DNA of 64,000 nucleotides, from the NCBI RefSeq assembly GCF_000306765.2, contig NC_017941.2, positions 1,674,001 to 1,738,000 of the forward strand, written 5' to 3'. Origin of the DNA: Haloferax mediterranei ATCC 33500. Its GTDB lineage: Archaea > Halobacteriota > Halobacteria > Halobacteriales > Haloferacaceae. Positions 8,617-17,461 of the stretch are shown one piece after another. Position 1 is the first letter of the stretch, and every line of letters begins with the position of its first letter. The notes beneath the pieces were generated by a model. The model was not told the origin of the DNA. It saw only the letters and a program-made list of their open reading frames with translations, and did not search any database. A program made the translations under genes and the position numbers.

Positions 8617-9027
8617 TCAGCGGTCTTCGACCAGGTCGTCGAAATCGGGAATGAGGTCTTCATCGGTACCGTCGCCGTCCGTCTCTTTCGGTTCGTCGTC
8701 GAGCCGCTCGACAGAGAGTACCTTTAGTGGAATGTTTTCGAGACGCTCCCCAATCTCCTTGCGAGCGATTCGAGATGCGTGTTCTTCCTGTTCGACGTTG
8801 AACACAGTCATTTCGAGTTCGAGCGCGACGAGGGCTTCGTCCGCGACGATAAACACAGGAAGCGAGTCGTCACTCGGGGCAGTGCGGGAACCCATGTTTA
8901 TTTCGACGTATTTCAGGTCGGGGTTGAGCATCTCACCCGTTTTGGAGATGGCGATACGAATCGCCTCGTCTTCGGTTTCCACGTCGTACACCGGGACCGC
9001 GGCCTCGACGACGACTCTGCAGTCCAT
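8617..9027 (-). CDS. DUF555/UPF0212 family protein
   Basis: The 136-residue product starts MDCRVVVEAAVPVYDVET and continues EAIRIAISKTGEMLNPDLKYVEINMG, the fixed N-terminal signature of the archaeal UPF0212 (DUF555) family. The fold appears alpha/beta, with a second half (FIVADEALVALELEMTVFNV) typical of it. The end is a very acidic haloarchaeal extension (about residues 113-136). The family is widely conserved in methanogens and haloarchaea and has no known function. Confidence 0.88.
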   Translation of the reverse strand: MDCRVVVEAAVPVYDVETEDEAIRIAISKTGEMLNPDLKYVEINMGSRTAPSDDSLPVFIVADEALVALELEMTVFNVEQEEHASRIARKEIGERLENIPLKVLSVERLDDEPKETDGDGTDEDLIPDFDDLVEDR

Positions 9028-9114
9028 GGTCAGTGTGAAATTGTACCGCGAAGGGTATCAACCTTCTTACCACACCGGTTTTGCAGGCTCTCCTACCCCG
9101 CCAAACGGAACGTA

Positions 9115-10029
9115 CTATTCGCCGCCGGACCGGAGATAATGGAACACGTAGGTCTGTGTGTACCCGGCGTATTCGCCGCCGAGTCGGTCCCGAATGGCAC
9201 GTGAGGTCTCAGTGTAGTTGCCCCGGTCGCAGTCCGGATAGTGGTCTTCGATTGCGGAGCGAATCCACGTGTCGAGCGGGACGGCTTCGAGATAGTCGAG
9301 CGAGAACAAGAGTATGCAATCGGCTACCTTGTCGCCGACACCGACGAAGTTCGTCAGGTAGTCGCGGGCGTCCTCGTAGTCGCGTCCGAGTGCTTCCGAG
9401 GGCGTCGCTTCGCCCGTCGCAACCATCTCGGCCGTCCGCTGGACGTAGGGGGCGCGATAGCCGAGGCTGAGGTCACGCAGTTCGGCCTCTGTGGTCTCGG
9501 CGAGACGTTCTGGTGTCGGGTAGGCGTAGTACGTCTCACCGTCGAACTCGACGGCCTCGCCGTAGGTCTCGCGGAGACGCGACTGCATCCCGAAGATTCG
9601 CGAGACGCGCATCTGCGCCGAGCAAATGAACGAGATGAGACAGCCGAACGGCGGGTCGCGGACGAGACGCATGCCGGGGTAGGCGTCGTAGGCCCGGCGA
9701 ACCAGCGGTTCGTCCGGCATCGCGTCGACGATTGCGTCGAGGTCGTCGTCGAGACGAAGGAGGTGCCGCAGCAGCGGGACGGCGTCGAGGTTCGACTTCC
9801 ATTCCAGTGTCCCGTCCATCTGCCGGACGCGGACAACCGCTGATTCGTCCGAGACGCCGTCGAGGGGCGGCACAATCGTCTGGTACCACGCGTCCCCGCC
9901 GTGGGCCGCGTCACGTTCGTACATCTTTCCGTCGGGGCGGTCCCAGAGGTACGTCTGACCGCTCTCTAAGGTCGACTGGAGGTCGAACGCGCCGTCGAGG
10001 GTCGCGAGGTCAATGACACCCGTCTCCAT
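9115..10029 (-). CDS. ogg: OGG-type DNA glycosylase (HhH-GPD superfamily)
   Basis: This base-excision repair enzyme most likely removes 8-oxoguanine. The 304-residue protein has an N-terminal OGG-like beta domain (about 1-105) and a helical domain with the helix-hairpin-helix at about 225-240. The catalytic lysine is Lys234 in FVGVGDKVADC and the conserved aspartate is Asp253 in VPLDTWI, the spacing seen in OGG1. FICSAQM at about 134-140 corresponds to the conserved helix of the family. Annotations may read DNA-3-methyladenine glycosylase, but the Lys/Asp pair and N-domain favour OGG. A tandem-repeat tract separates it from malQ upstream. Confidence 0.85.
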   Translation of the reverse strand: METGVIDLATLDGAFDLQSTLESGQTYLWDRPDGKMYERDAAHGGDAWYQTIVPPLDGVSDESAVVRVRQMDGTLEWKSNLDAVPLLRHLLRLDDDLDAIVDAMPDEPLVRRAYDAYPGMRLVRDPPFGCLISFICSAQMRVSRIFGMQSRLRETYGEAVEFDGETYYAYPTPERLAETTEAELRDLSLGYRAPYVQRTAEMVATGEATPSEALGRDYEDARDYLTNFVGVGDKVADCILLFSLDYLEAVPLDTWIRSAIEDHYPDCDRGNYTETSRAIRDRLGGEYAGYTQTYVFHYLRSGGE

Positions 10030-10081
10030 CGCTTCGACGTTGGGCGCGAGGGATTTGCGGGTTTCGATGATGGCAGGTGCA

Positions 10082-10184
10082 ACGTGCGGGTTTCGGTGGC
10101 GACCGATACGACGTGCGGATTTCGATGCGGTGGGCGAGACGTGCGGATTTCGATGCGGTGGGCGAGACGTGCGAATCGAATAGC
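10082..10184. repeat. 28-bp tandem repeat between malQ and ogg
   Basis: Two perfect 28-bp copies lie head to tail at 10111-10138 and 10139-10166, each starting ACGTGCGGATTTCGATGCGG. A diverged copy precedes them (10082-10110) and a partial one follows (10167-10184). The tract occupies most of the 188-bp gap after malQ and just upstream of the ogg start codon (10029), so it could affect readthrough or ogg transcription. Confidence 0.85.
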
Positions 10185-10217
10185 AACAGACGCGCGGAGA
10201 AAAAAACGAATCTCGAT

Positions 10218-11708
10218 TCAGTTACGGATGTGGAGGTCCGTCAACTCGGCGAGACGGGCCGAAACGTCGTCGTCGAGGCCTTCACGGGTGACGCGCCATT
10301 CCCAGTTTCCGTTCTGCGTGCCGGGCGTGTTAAACCGGGCGCGGGAGTCGAGTCCGAGGAGGTCCTGTACCGTGGTGAACGCGAGCACCGACGCCGAGTT
10401 CCAGACGGCGTCGATGATAGACCAGTGAATCTCGGAGCCGTCGGCACCGATGTTGTAGTGGAGACAGTCGCGGGTGTGGTCGTCCAGCGACTGGTAGTAG
10501 CCGACGAAGGTATCGGTGTCGTGTGTCGAAGTGTAGGCGACGGAGTTCTCCGGGTAGTGCATCGGCTGGTACATATCACCCTCGCGGCACCAGTCGGCGT
10601 ACTGCGGGACGCGCATACCGGGGAACGCAAAGCGGTCGCGCAGGTCGACGAGCGAGGCGTCGAGGAAGCCGAGGTCTTCGACGATGAAGGGGAGTTCGCC
10701 CAGTTCGCGTTCGACCGTCTCGAAGAAGTCGTGGCCGGGCGCGTCGCGCCACTCGCCGTCTTCGGGGTTGTCCGACGAGGCGTCGATGGCCCAGTACTCG
10801 TCGAAGCCTTTGAAGTGGTCGATGCGGGTCACGTCGACGAGGTCGAACAGGCGACGAAGTCGGTCAAGCCACCAACTGTAGTCGTCCTCCTGAAGTGTGT
10901 CCCAGTCGTACAGCGGGTTGCCCCAGCGCTGGCCGGAGTCGTTCGGGTTCGGCGGGACGCCCGCAACGACGGCCGGTTCGTGCGACTCGGTGAGGTCGAA
11001 GGCTTCCGGGGCGGCCCACACGTCGGCGCTGTCGAGGGCGACGTATATCGGGAGGTCGCCGACGAGGGTGACGCTCTTCTCGTCTGCGTATGCCGCGAGG
11101 TCGCGCCACTGTTCGTCGAAGCAGAACTGGACGAACTCACGGTAGCGAATCTCGTCTTCGTGCTCGTCTCGGGCGCGAGCGAGTGCATCGGGGTCTCGCG
11201 TCTTCAATTCCGTCGGCCAGTCTATCCACGCGCCCTCGAACTCGTCTTTCAGGGAGGCAAACAGCGCGTAGTCTTCGAGCCAGTGCGCCTCCCGCTCGCG
11301 AAAGGCTTCGAATGCGTCGCGGTCGTCCTCGGAGGCGTCTTCCTCGAATCGGTCGAAAGCCGTCCGAAGGCGCGAGCGCTTGTAGTTGCCCACGCGTTCG
11401 TACTCGACGGCGTGGTCATCGAAGTCGGGGACCGGTTCGAGGTCGTCGGCGGTCAGCCACCCGCGGGCTTCGAGGTCCGTGAGGTCGACGAGAAGCGGGT
11501 TGCCGGCAAACGAAGAAGCCGACTGATAGGGGGAATTCGCATGTACGGGAGAGGTCGGACCGAGCGGGCAGAACTGCCACATCGACTGCTCCGCGTGGGC
11601 GAGGAAGTCGACGAACGCGTGGGCACCGTCGCCGAGGTCGCCGATGCCGTGCGGCCCGGGCACTGACGTGACGTGCATGAAGACGCCACTCTGTCGAGAA
11701 AATCGCAT
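10218..11708 (-). CDS. malQ: 4-alpha-glucanotransferase (amylomaltase, GH77)
   Basis: MalQ transfers alpha-1,4-glucan chains between maltodextrins and releases glucose. The start at 11708 gives MRFSRQSGVFMHVTSVPGPHGIGDLG, the normal GH77 N-terminus. The in-frame Met at 11735 would add nine residues. Catalytic motifs are TRIDHFKGFDEYW (nucleophile Asp), FIVEDLGFL (acid/base Glu) and TSTHDTDTFVGYY (transition-state Asp). At 496 aa it is a standard bacterial/haloarchaeal-size enzyme with no signal peptide, so it acts in the cytoplasm. It fits with the GH13/GH15 enzymes at 45-54 kb as part of one maltodextrin or glycogen pathway. Confidence 0.92.
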   Translation of the reverse strand: MRFSRQSGVFMHVTSVPGPHGIGDLGDGAHAFVDFLAHAEQSMWQFCPLGPTSPVHANSPYQSASSFAGNPLLVDLTDLEARGWLTADDLEPVPDFDDHAVEYERVGNYKRSRLRTAFDRFEEDASEDDRDAFEAFREREAHWLEDYALFASLKDEFEGAWIDWPTELKTRDPDALARARDEHEDEIRYREFVQFCFDEQWRDLAAYADEKSVTLVGDLPIYVALDSADVWAAPEAFDLTESHEPAVVAGVPPNPNDSGQRWGNPLYDWDTLQEDDYSWWLDRLRRLFDLVDVTRIDHFKGFDEYWAIDASSDNPEDGEWRDAPGHDFFETVERELGELPFIVEDLGFLDASLVDLRDRFAFPGMRVPQYADWCREGDMYQPMHYPENSVAYTSTHDTDTFVGYYQSLDDHTRDCLHYNIGADGSEIHWSIIDAVWNSASVLAFTTVQDLLGLDSRARFNTPGTQNGNWEWRVTREGLDDDVSARLAELTDLHIRN

Positions 11709-11887
11709 ACTCACGGATTCGGTGGCCAACCCCATTGGAACTTTGGGTCAGATACCGATTCGAACCGGGCGAGTGGTAAACGACTGCGGCTTATACACGC
11801 TAACAATCGGCATGAAACTACCACAAACGGGTGTCTTTCGCGCTCGTCTCAACAACACTTATTCTCCCCCGTCGGTTTCGTGCGCGT

Positions 11888-13816
11888 ATGAGTGATATCG
11901 CTGTCATCCTCCCCGACGGAACGGAGCTTTCCGTCGAGGAGGGTGCGACGGTGCGAGATGCCGCGTTCGAAATCGGCCCCGGTCTCGGCAAGGACACCGT
12001 TGCCGGCGTCGTCGATGGCGAACTCGTGGACAAGGAGACGCCTCTCCACGACGGCGCGAATCTCGTCATCGTCACCGACCAGTCCGACGAATATCTCGAC
12101 GTGCTTCGCCACTCGGCGGCCCACGTCTTCGCACAGGCCCTCCAGCGCCTCTACCCCGAGGCCAAACTGACCATCGGTCCGTGGACGGACGACGGCTTCT
12201 ACTACGACGTGACGGACGTCGACCTCGAAAAGGAGGACCTCGAAGCCATCGAAGACGAGATGCGGAATATTATCGAGGAAGACCTCGACATCGAGCGCAC
12301 CCTCATCGACCGCGAGGAAGCCCTCGAAAAGTACGCCGACAATCCCTACAAGCGCGACATCCTCGAAACCGAGGCCGCCGGTGACGACGAGCTTTCGTTC
12401 TACCAGCAAGGCGAGTTCGAAGACCTCTGTAAGGGTCCGCACGTGGATTCGACGGGCGATATCGGCGCGGTCAAACTCCTGAACATCTCCGCCGCCTACT
12501 GGCGCGGCGACGAGGAAAACGACACGCTGACGCGCGTCTACGGGACGGCCTTCGAGTCCGAATCCGAACTCGAAGAGTTCCTCGAAATGCGCGAAGAAGC
12601 CGCCGAGCGTGACCACCGCAAACTCGGACAGGAACTCGACCTGTTCTCGATTCCGAGCGTCACTGGTCCCGGTCTGCCGCTGTACCACCCCAACGGGAAG
12701 AAGGTCCTGCAGGCGCTGGAGACGTACGGTCGCGACCTCAACGAGTCCTACGAGTACGACTACGTCGAGACGCCGCACCTGTTCCGCACGGAACTGTGGA
12801 AACAGTCGGGCCACTACGACAACTATCAAGACGACATGTTCCTCCTCGACGTGAACGACGAGGAGTACGGCCTGAAGCCGATGAACTGCCCCGGCCACGC
12901 GACCATCTTCAAGCAGGGAAGCTGGAGTTACCGCGACCTGCCGGTTCGCTACGCCGAAAACGGGAAGGTCTACCGGAAGGAACAGCGCGGCGAACTCTCC
13001 GGTCTCTCGCGTGTCTGGGCCTTCACCATCGACGACGGCCACCTGTTCGTCCGCCCTGACCAGATCGAACAGGAAGTCGAGGACATCATGGACATCATCC
13101 TCGAGGTGCTCCAGACGTTCGACCTCGACTACGAGGTCGCACTCGCCACGCGCCCCGAGAAGTCCGTCGGGTCCGACGAAATCTGGGAGCAAGCCGAGTC
13201 GCAACTCAAATCCGTCCTCGAAGACAGCGAGATGGACTACTTCGTCGAAGAGGGTGACGGTGCCTTCTACGGACCGAAAATCGACTTCTCGTTCGAGGAC
13301 GCCCTCGGCCGGAAGTGGGACGGCCCGACGGTCCAACTCGACTTCAACATGCCCGAGCGCTTCGAACTCTCCTACACGGGCGAGGACAACGAGGAACACC
13401 GTCCGGTCATGATTCACCGCGCGCTCTACGGTTCGTTCGAGCGCTTCTTCATGGTGCTCATCGAGCACTACAACGGCAAGTTCCCGACGTGGCTCGCCCC
13501 CGAGCAGGTCCGTATCCTGCCCATCTCGGACGACCAAATCGACTACGCCGAATCCATCAAGGAGGACCTCGGCGACTTCCGCGTCACCATCGAGGACCGC
13601 TCGTGGACGCTCGGCCGGAAGATTCGCGAGGCGCAGACGGACCGCGTCCCGTACATGATTATCGTCGGCGGCAACGAGGAAGAAGCCGGCACCATCTCCG
13701 TCCGCGACCGCAAGGAACGCGAGACGCAGGACGTGAGCGTCGAGGAGTTCCGCGACCACCTCGTCGGCGAAGTCGACGACCAGCGCGTCGAACCCGGCTT
13801 CCTCGACGAAGAATAA
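11888..13816 (+). CDS. thrS: Threonyl-tRNA synthetase, bacterial type
   Basis: This class II synthetase charges tRNA-Thr. The start at 11888 ([14 protein letters not shown]) yields 642 aa. An upstream in-frame Met at 11831 lies in the promoter. Domain order is TGS (1-60), the bacterial-type editing domain with [11 protein letters not shown] and [10 protein letters not shown], the catalytic core with MNCPGH and [11 protein letters not shown], then an anticodon-binding domain from about 540. The editing domain is of the bacterial/eukaryotic kind, not the archaeal D-aminoacyl type. A TATA-like element (ACTTATTC) about 28 bp before the ATG suggests a leaderless mRNA. Confidence 0.95.
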   Translation: MSDIAVILPDGTELSVEEGATVRDAAFEIGPGLGKDTVAGVVDGELVDKETPLHDGANLVIVTDQSDEYLDVLRHSAAHVFAQALQRLYPEAKLTIGPWTDDGFYYDVTDVDLEKEDLEAIEDEMRNIIEEDLDIERTLIDREEALEKYADNPYKRDILETEAAGDDELSFYQQGEFEDLCKGPHVDSTGDIGAVKLLNISAAYWRGDEENDTLTRVYGTAFESESELEEFLEMREEAAERDHRKLGQELDLFSIPSVTGPGLPLYHPNGKKVLQALETYGRDLNESYEYDYVETPHLFRTELWKQSGHYDNYQDDMFLLDVNDEEYGLKPMNCPGHATIFKQGSWSYRDLPVRYAENGKVYRKEQRGELSGLSRVWAFTIDDGHLFVRPDQIEQEVEDIMDIILEVLQTFDLDYEVALATRPEKSVGSDEIWEQAESQLKSVLEDSEMDYFVEEGDGAFYGPKIDFSFEDALGRKWDGPTVQLDFNMPERFELSYTGEDNEEHRPVMIHRALYGSFERFFMVLIEHYNGKFPTWLAPEQVRILPISDDQIDYAESIKEDLGDFRVTIEDRSWTLGRKIREAQTDRVPYMIIVGGNEEEAGTISVRDRKERETQDVSVEEFRDHLVGEVDDQRVEPGFLDEE

Positions 13817-13833
13817 CTCGCCCGCTGTTTTCG

Positions 13834-15288
13834 TCAGACTGAGACCGTCTTTCGCTCGTCTCGCACCGCCGCGTCGAGTTCCCGTCTGACCGTCGTTTGG
13901 AACTCGGACCCACGAATCAGGTTCGAGAGCACGCCGAAGTGGCCGCAGTTCCACTCGCGGCGGTTCGCTTCGGGCACGCTCCATTCATCGAGGAGTACGC
14001 GCGCTGTCCGCGTCGGGGCGATTTCGTCTCTCGTCCCGATAAACGAGAAGACACGGTCGGCGTCGAACGAGGGTTGTTTCGGCGGGTTCAGAAGCGGTGC
14101 GAACTCGTGAAGCACATCGCCGGTCCACCCTGCGGCGTCGAGCGCGCTGTCGATATCGAGGAGTTCAGTGAGCCTTCCGACGAGAAGCGTCTGGTCGATA
14201 GCGCCCGGCATCCCGACAGGGAACAGTAAGTCGGGTCGCATCGATTCGGGCCAGTCGCCGCAGCGACCGCCAACGTGGAGCGCGGTAATTCCGCCGAGAC
14301 TGACACCGCCGACGCCGACGGTCGGTGCTCCCTCTGTTCGCGCCCAGTCGACGAGCACGGCAGTCTCCAGCGCCGCGGCCGAGTAGAGAGTGAAAAAACC
14401 GACCGGCGCACGGGCGATATAGGGTTCACCGCTGTATCGACCGAGCAGTTCGCGTCGGCCGTGCCACGGCGCGTCGGGGAGAATGACACGGTATCCCTCG
14501 GGTGCGAGCGTCCGCGCGAGGTACTCCTCTTCGGGCCAATAGACGAGTTGGTCGTTGAACATTCCCAACCCGGAGTGGAAGACGAGCGTCGGAAGGTCGT
14601 CGTCCACGTCGGCGGGTTCGTACACCCGTGCCGTGGCACGGTCGCTGAGGTGGGGTGACGGAGAGTTGAATCGAAGCAGATACTCGACTGTTCCCGGTCC
14701 GCGGACGGTTGCGGAGCGTTCGACGCGGGGGAACTCCTCTGTCGCTCTGGCCTCGGTGAACCCGTAGAGTCGCTCCGGTTCGGCGATTTCGTGGTGCCAT
14801 CGAGTCCGAGCGTCGTCGGGATTCGGCATCTCGAACTGTACCGATGGAACGAGGTGTTCTTTCGCGAGGAATCCAAAGATGTCCGTCGGTTTCGCCCGCT
14901 TCTGCGATATCTTTCGGCGTTCGCGCTCGATAGCGACCCGCTCGTCCGGCAGCGACTCGTAGCCGTCCCAGAAGACGCTCTCCCAGCGCGCCATCGTCTC
15001 GTCGTACTCCTCGCGGAGTTGGGCGTACGCTGCGAGGGCACGCTCGATTCGGTCGTGGAGGTGGGGCGCGGGTGGTGCGCCAACTTCGTGGAGGTACGCT
15101 CTCGGTCCCTTCCCGAGTGCGGCGTCGGCGGCGGCCCGTGCGCGGACGACGGCGAACTCGCGGGGGAGCGAACGGATTTTAAACGCCTCGAACGGCCGGG
15201 TGGTAAGTAGCCGCCCGACGGGGGAGACCATGAGTCGGTGCACTGCCGGGGTTTCGAGGTGGTCCATACCGTGTGGTACGTGTGACAT
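13834..15288 (-). CDS. ABHD18-like alpha/beta hydrolase
   Basis: The 484-residue protein has an alpha/beta-hydrolase fold in its second half. The nucleophile elbow is GVGGVSLGG (Ser in G-x-S-x-G), the acid is probably Asp in GTRDEIAP and the base His in NCGHFGVL, in the correct order. FHSGLGMFND and LPDAPWHGRREL fit the oxyanion region and the strand that follows. The overall pattern recalls the ABHD18 (DUF2048) family. The N-terminal 150 residues are basic, helical and lack a signal peptide. The substrate is unknown. It converges on thrS with a gap of only 17 bp. Confidence 0.75.
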   Translation of the reverse strand: MSHVPHGMDHLETPAVHRLMVSPVGRLLTTRPFEAFKIRSLPREFAVVRARAAADAALGKGPRAYLHEVGAPPAPHLHDRIERALAAYAQLREEYDETMARWESVFWDGYESLPDERVAIERERRKISQKRAKPTDIFGFLAKEHLVPSVQFEMPNPDDARTRWHHEIAEPERLYGFTEARATEEFPRVERSATVRGPGTVEYLLRFNSPSPHLSDRATARVYEPADVDDDLPTLVFHSGLGMFNDQLVYWPEEEYLARTLAPEGYRVILPDAPWHGRRELLGRYSGEPYIARAPVGFFTLYSAAALETAVLVDWARTEGAPTVGVGGVSLGGITALHVGGRCGDWPESMRPDLLFPVGMPGAIDQTLLVGRLTELLDIDSALDAAGWTGDVLHEFAPLLNPPKQPSFDADRVFSFIGTRDEIAPTRTARVLLDEWSVPEANRREWNCGHFGVLSNLIRGSEFQTTVRRELDAAVRDERKTVSV

Positions 15289-15487
15289 GATTATGACCCT
15301 AGGCCCGAAGTGGGTCGAACCAGAGCGTCAGCGATATCGATGCGTTAAATCAAATATTGCTATATTAAATAGTAGATTCGGAACAAACAGAGGTCGAAGT
15401 AGCTGTGGGCTTAGTGGGCCAGAGAAAGTCGAGTGGGAAGATGGAACGTAACTCCGGGGCTTCCGGAGGTAGCGTCCGATAGTCGGG

Positions 15488-15913
15488 TTACTCGTTGTGT
15501 TCGCTCCATCCACCGCTATCGACCACCTCGAAGAGTTTGCGCCAGTTCTCGTCGGATTCACTCTCCGGCAGTTGGTCGCGCAGTTGCTGGAAGTCCGACG
15601 GGGGAACGAGCGTGCGCACGAGGTCTATGATAACTCGCGCGTGGTAGGCGGCCGCTGCCGGGTCCGTCTGTTCTATCTCGCTGACGCGAGAGACGAATTC
15701 CGTCCAGTCGAAGTGCTGGCTGTGTTCGTGGACGGCACCGGTCATGTACCACTTAATCTCCATCGGAAGCGACGCCGCGAGGTCTTCGGCGGACTCCGCC
15801 GGGATTCGCTGCCCGAGTGTCATCAATGTCGCTCGAATCGCACGGACCGTCTCGCCGGTCCCCGGAAGTTCGAGTCTGTGCTGTACTTCTCCTGTGAATT
15901 CATCGAAGTTCAT
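15488..15913 (-). CDS. DUF2267 domain protein
   Basis: The start at 15913 (MNFDEFTGEVQHRLELPGTGETVRAI) opens a 141-residue protein. The family signature is RAIRATLMTLGQRIPAESAEDLAASLP, followed by FDWTEFVSRVSEIE, i.e. paired helical repeats typical of DUF2267. These proteins are small, soluble, often stress-related and of unknown function. The open frame extends upstream to 16075, but that stretch overlaps a degenerate coding remnant and lacks DUF2267 features. Its upstream side is the decayed region at 15955-16195. Confidence 0.8.
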   Translation of the reverse strand: MNFDEFTGEVQHRLELPGTGETVRAIRATLMTLGQRIPAESAEDLAASLPMEIKWYMTGAVHEHSQHFDWTEFVSRVSEIEQTDPAAAAYHARVIIDLVRTLVPPSDFQQLRDQLPESESDENWRKLFEVVDSGGWSEHNE

Positions 15914-15954
15914 GGTCCGACACCAATAATTCGTCCACCACGAACCTAAATCAC

Positions 15955-16195
15955 TAGACCATTTTCCTCGTGAGAGGACTCGAGCAGTTCGAATCCGAGA
16001 CTTTCCCATCTTGAATGTAATCTCGCACGCGATGAATCCGGTCGAAGCGTTCCTCGAAGATACGAAGGCGGCCACCGACAGTGAGTTCAGACAGGACGAC
16101 AGCGCTCGGGTCCAACTCGTTGATGTACTTCGGAAGGAGGAAAGCGATACCCCCAGCGCGAGGAAACCTCGTCGTTCACGACGAGGAGGATGTCA
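15955..16195 (-). pseudogene. Frameshifted remnant, possibly a nucleotidyltransferase-like protein
   Basis: On the minus strand one frame reads SDHDILLVVNDE just after the stop of the next gene. This resembles the SDxDLLVV active-site strand of nucleotidyltransferases. It then stops making sense, while another frame continues with GC3-rich codons: PKYINELDPSAVVLSELTVG, then RLRIFEERFDRIHRVRDYI, to a stop near 15955. No start codon or intact upstream half exists, since that DNA encodes the 76-aa membrane protein. I read this as a truncated, frameshifted gene. The family call is weak. Confidence 0.4.
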
Positions 16196-16423
16196 TGGTC
16201 CGACCAGAAACTTTGCACCGAGCACGAGGACACCAAAGAGTCCGAAAAGCACCGCACCCGCGACGACATCCGAACCGAACAACACTCCGAAGTCGGGAGT
16301 GAGAGCGGCGATGAACCGGTCTATGTCGAAATGGTCCTCGACGCCGATAGTTAGTCCGAAGACCCCCGCAACGAGAAGCGTGATGAAAAGGAGAATGACC
16401 CCGGTCCGGTCGCTTTGATTCAT
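16193..16423 (-). CDS. Small two-helix membrane protein, 76 aa
   Basis: The product MNQSDRTGVILLFITLLVAG begins with a short polar head and has hydrophobic segments at about residues 9-28 and 51-74. The loop between them is acidic (GVEDHFDIDRFIAALTPDFG). No Cys, no catalytic motif and no recognised family. Codon use is normal for the genome, unlike the next small gene. Its stop abuts the decayed coding remnant on the left. Confidence 0.6.
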   Translation of the reverse strand: MNQSDRTGVILLFITLLVAGVFGLTIGVEDHFDIDRFIAALTPDFGVLFGSDVVAGAVLFGLFGVLVLGAKFLVGP

Positions 16424-16550
16424 ACCACAACCACTGGCTGCTTGTGTTATATACTCACGCTATGGTGTCATCGCAATCAAGTGCGATTTGCCGAGCGAGG
16501 TAGAATGACACTCCAACAACAATTATACGAGGAAGTACCGTAGGAGACGT

Positions 16551-16754
16551 ATGGTTAGTCAAGCGTATCAATTGGGGCTTCTGCTTGTGGTTTTTGGCGG
16601 ATTTCTCGCAACTAATAGCTCCGGGAAGCCTGCAGTCCTTGGGATTACTGCAATGCTCTTTGGTCTGCTCATTGGTGTCCTCGGCATTGTACACGAAGGA
16701 TTACCCAACCGAAATCGGACGACCGATTCACCGGAGATTGCACCTGACAAATAG
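16551..16754 (+). CDS. Small membrane protein, 67 aa, AT-rich
   Basis: The ATG at 16551 opens a product with two hydrophobic segments (about residues 6-20, QLGLLLVVFGGFLAT, and 28-47, VLGITAMLFGLLIGVLGIV) and a polar tail rich in Asn, Arg and Thr. Codons are noticeably AT-richer than those of flanking genes, in keeping with the transferred tract that extends to tRNA-Lys. The family is not recognised. A real gene is likely but not certain. Confidence 0.5.
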   Translation: MVSQAYQLGLLLVVFGGFLATNSSGKPAVLGITAMLFGLLIGVLGIVHEGLPNRNRTTDSPEIAPDK

Positions 16755-17192
16755 ATTCCAACAGAGTCGCGTCATCTTAATTCGTCACACGTTGAGCCGA
16801 TTTTACATCCTCAGACAGCACACTCAGACGTGCGCGTCAATGTGTTGATACTCGTCAGACTACTTCGACTATTGGCTAATCGCAAGACAGCGTTGAGTCG
16901 CGTTAGTCTCGTGTTGAACTAAGAGTGGTATTTCGGGGGTCCCAGAAGGTTCTAGTCGCTCTATTACGTATATCCAGACGCATCAGACACTCGCTGGAGA
17001 CTATGGTTCCATCGAAAGTAAGGTAGTGGGCCGGACGCGATTCGAACCCAGACTCGCTCCGCTCGCTGGAGAGTGTGACCAATACCTGTGAAGCGACACA
17101 GCGGGCTCACACGGTAAGCAGATGTCCCTCAAGCGTTAGTCCTATGCCGTCCGAAAAGACTCGATAACGTGGACTCGCTTGAACGATGTCTC
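16755..17192. other. Gene-free AT-rich gap left of and into the tRNA-Lys scar
   Basis: I find no plausible gene here. The only structure is the displaced tRNA-Lys 3' fragment at 17025-17047 and, just after it, an imperfect palindrome at 17052-17076 (CTCC, loop GCTCGCT, GGAG, with weaker outer pairs). Confidence 0.6.
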
Positions 17193-17309
17193 CATAGACG
17201 CCGTGAGAAGCGGATGGACGTGAGTCCGGACATACTGAACAAGCACTACGACCAGCGAACCAAGGAAGAAGAAATAGAGGCGCGACGGGACTACTTCGAC
17301 GGTCTATAG
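17193..17309 (+). pseudogene. C-terminal fragment of a tyrosine-recombinase integrase
   Basis: The frame ending TAG at 17307-17309 reads REKRMDVSPDILNKHYDQRT followed by EEEIEARRDYFDGL. This matches the end of haloarchaeal phage/plasmid integrases. The Tyr in KHYD would be the catalytic nucleophile and is followed by the usual charged tail. No in-frame upstream part with the R..H-x-x-R catalytic box survives, so this is a 38-codon remnant. It lies inside the direct repeats of the tRNA-Lys scar, as expected for the integrase that made it. Confidence 0.7.
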
Positions 17310-17461
17310 AGGTGTCAGAATCGGTCAGATGGAAATAGGTTCCAGAAGCACTTGAGGAGTTACTTCTGTTGAAACATTTGTCCAATGATAGTTTGTTTAG
17401 GTCGTGCTGAATACAGGACCCATATCTTGTACAGGAGGCCAGAAGCTACTTCGTTACCTCG

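Noticed and set aside
10077..11666. 529-codon plus-strand frame across malQ
   Set aside because: Antisense to MalQ. It begins inside the tandem repeat, which alone would rule it out as a normal gene.
11849..13984. 711-codon open frame on the minus strand across thrS
   Set aside because: It mirrors the thrS frame and shows a repetitive Val/Leu/Asp/Glu pattern typical of antisense to GC-rich genes. ThrS has all its domains and motifs.
16011..16418. 135-codon plus-strand frame over the nucleotidyltransferase-like remnant and the 76-aa gene
   Set aside because: Its codon composition is poor and its end reads across the membrane protein gene. The minus strand has better evidence.
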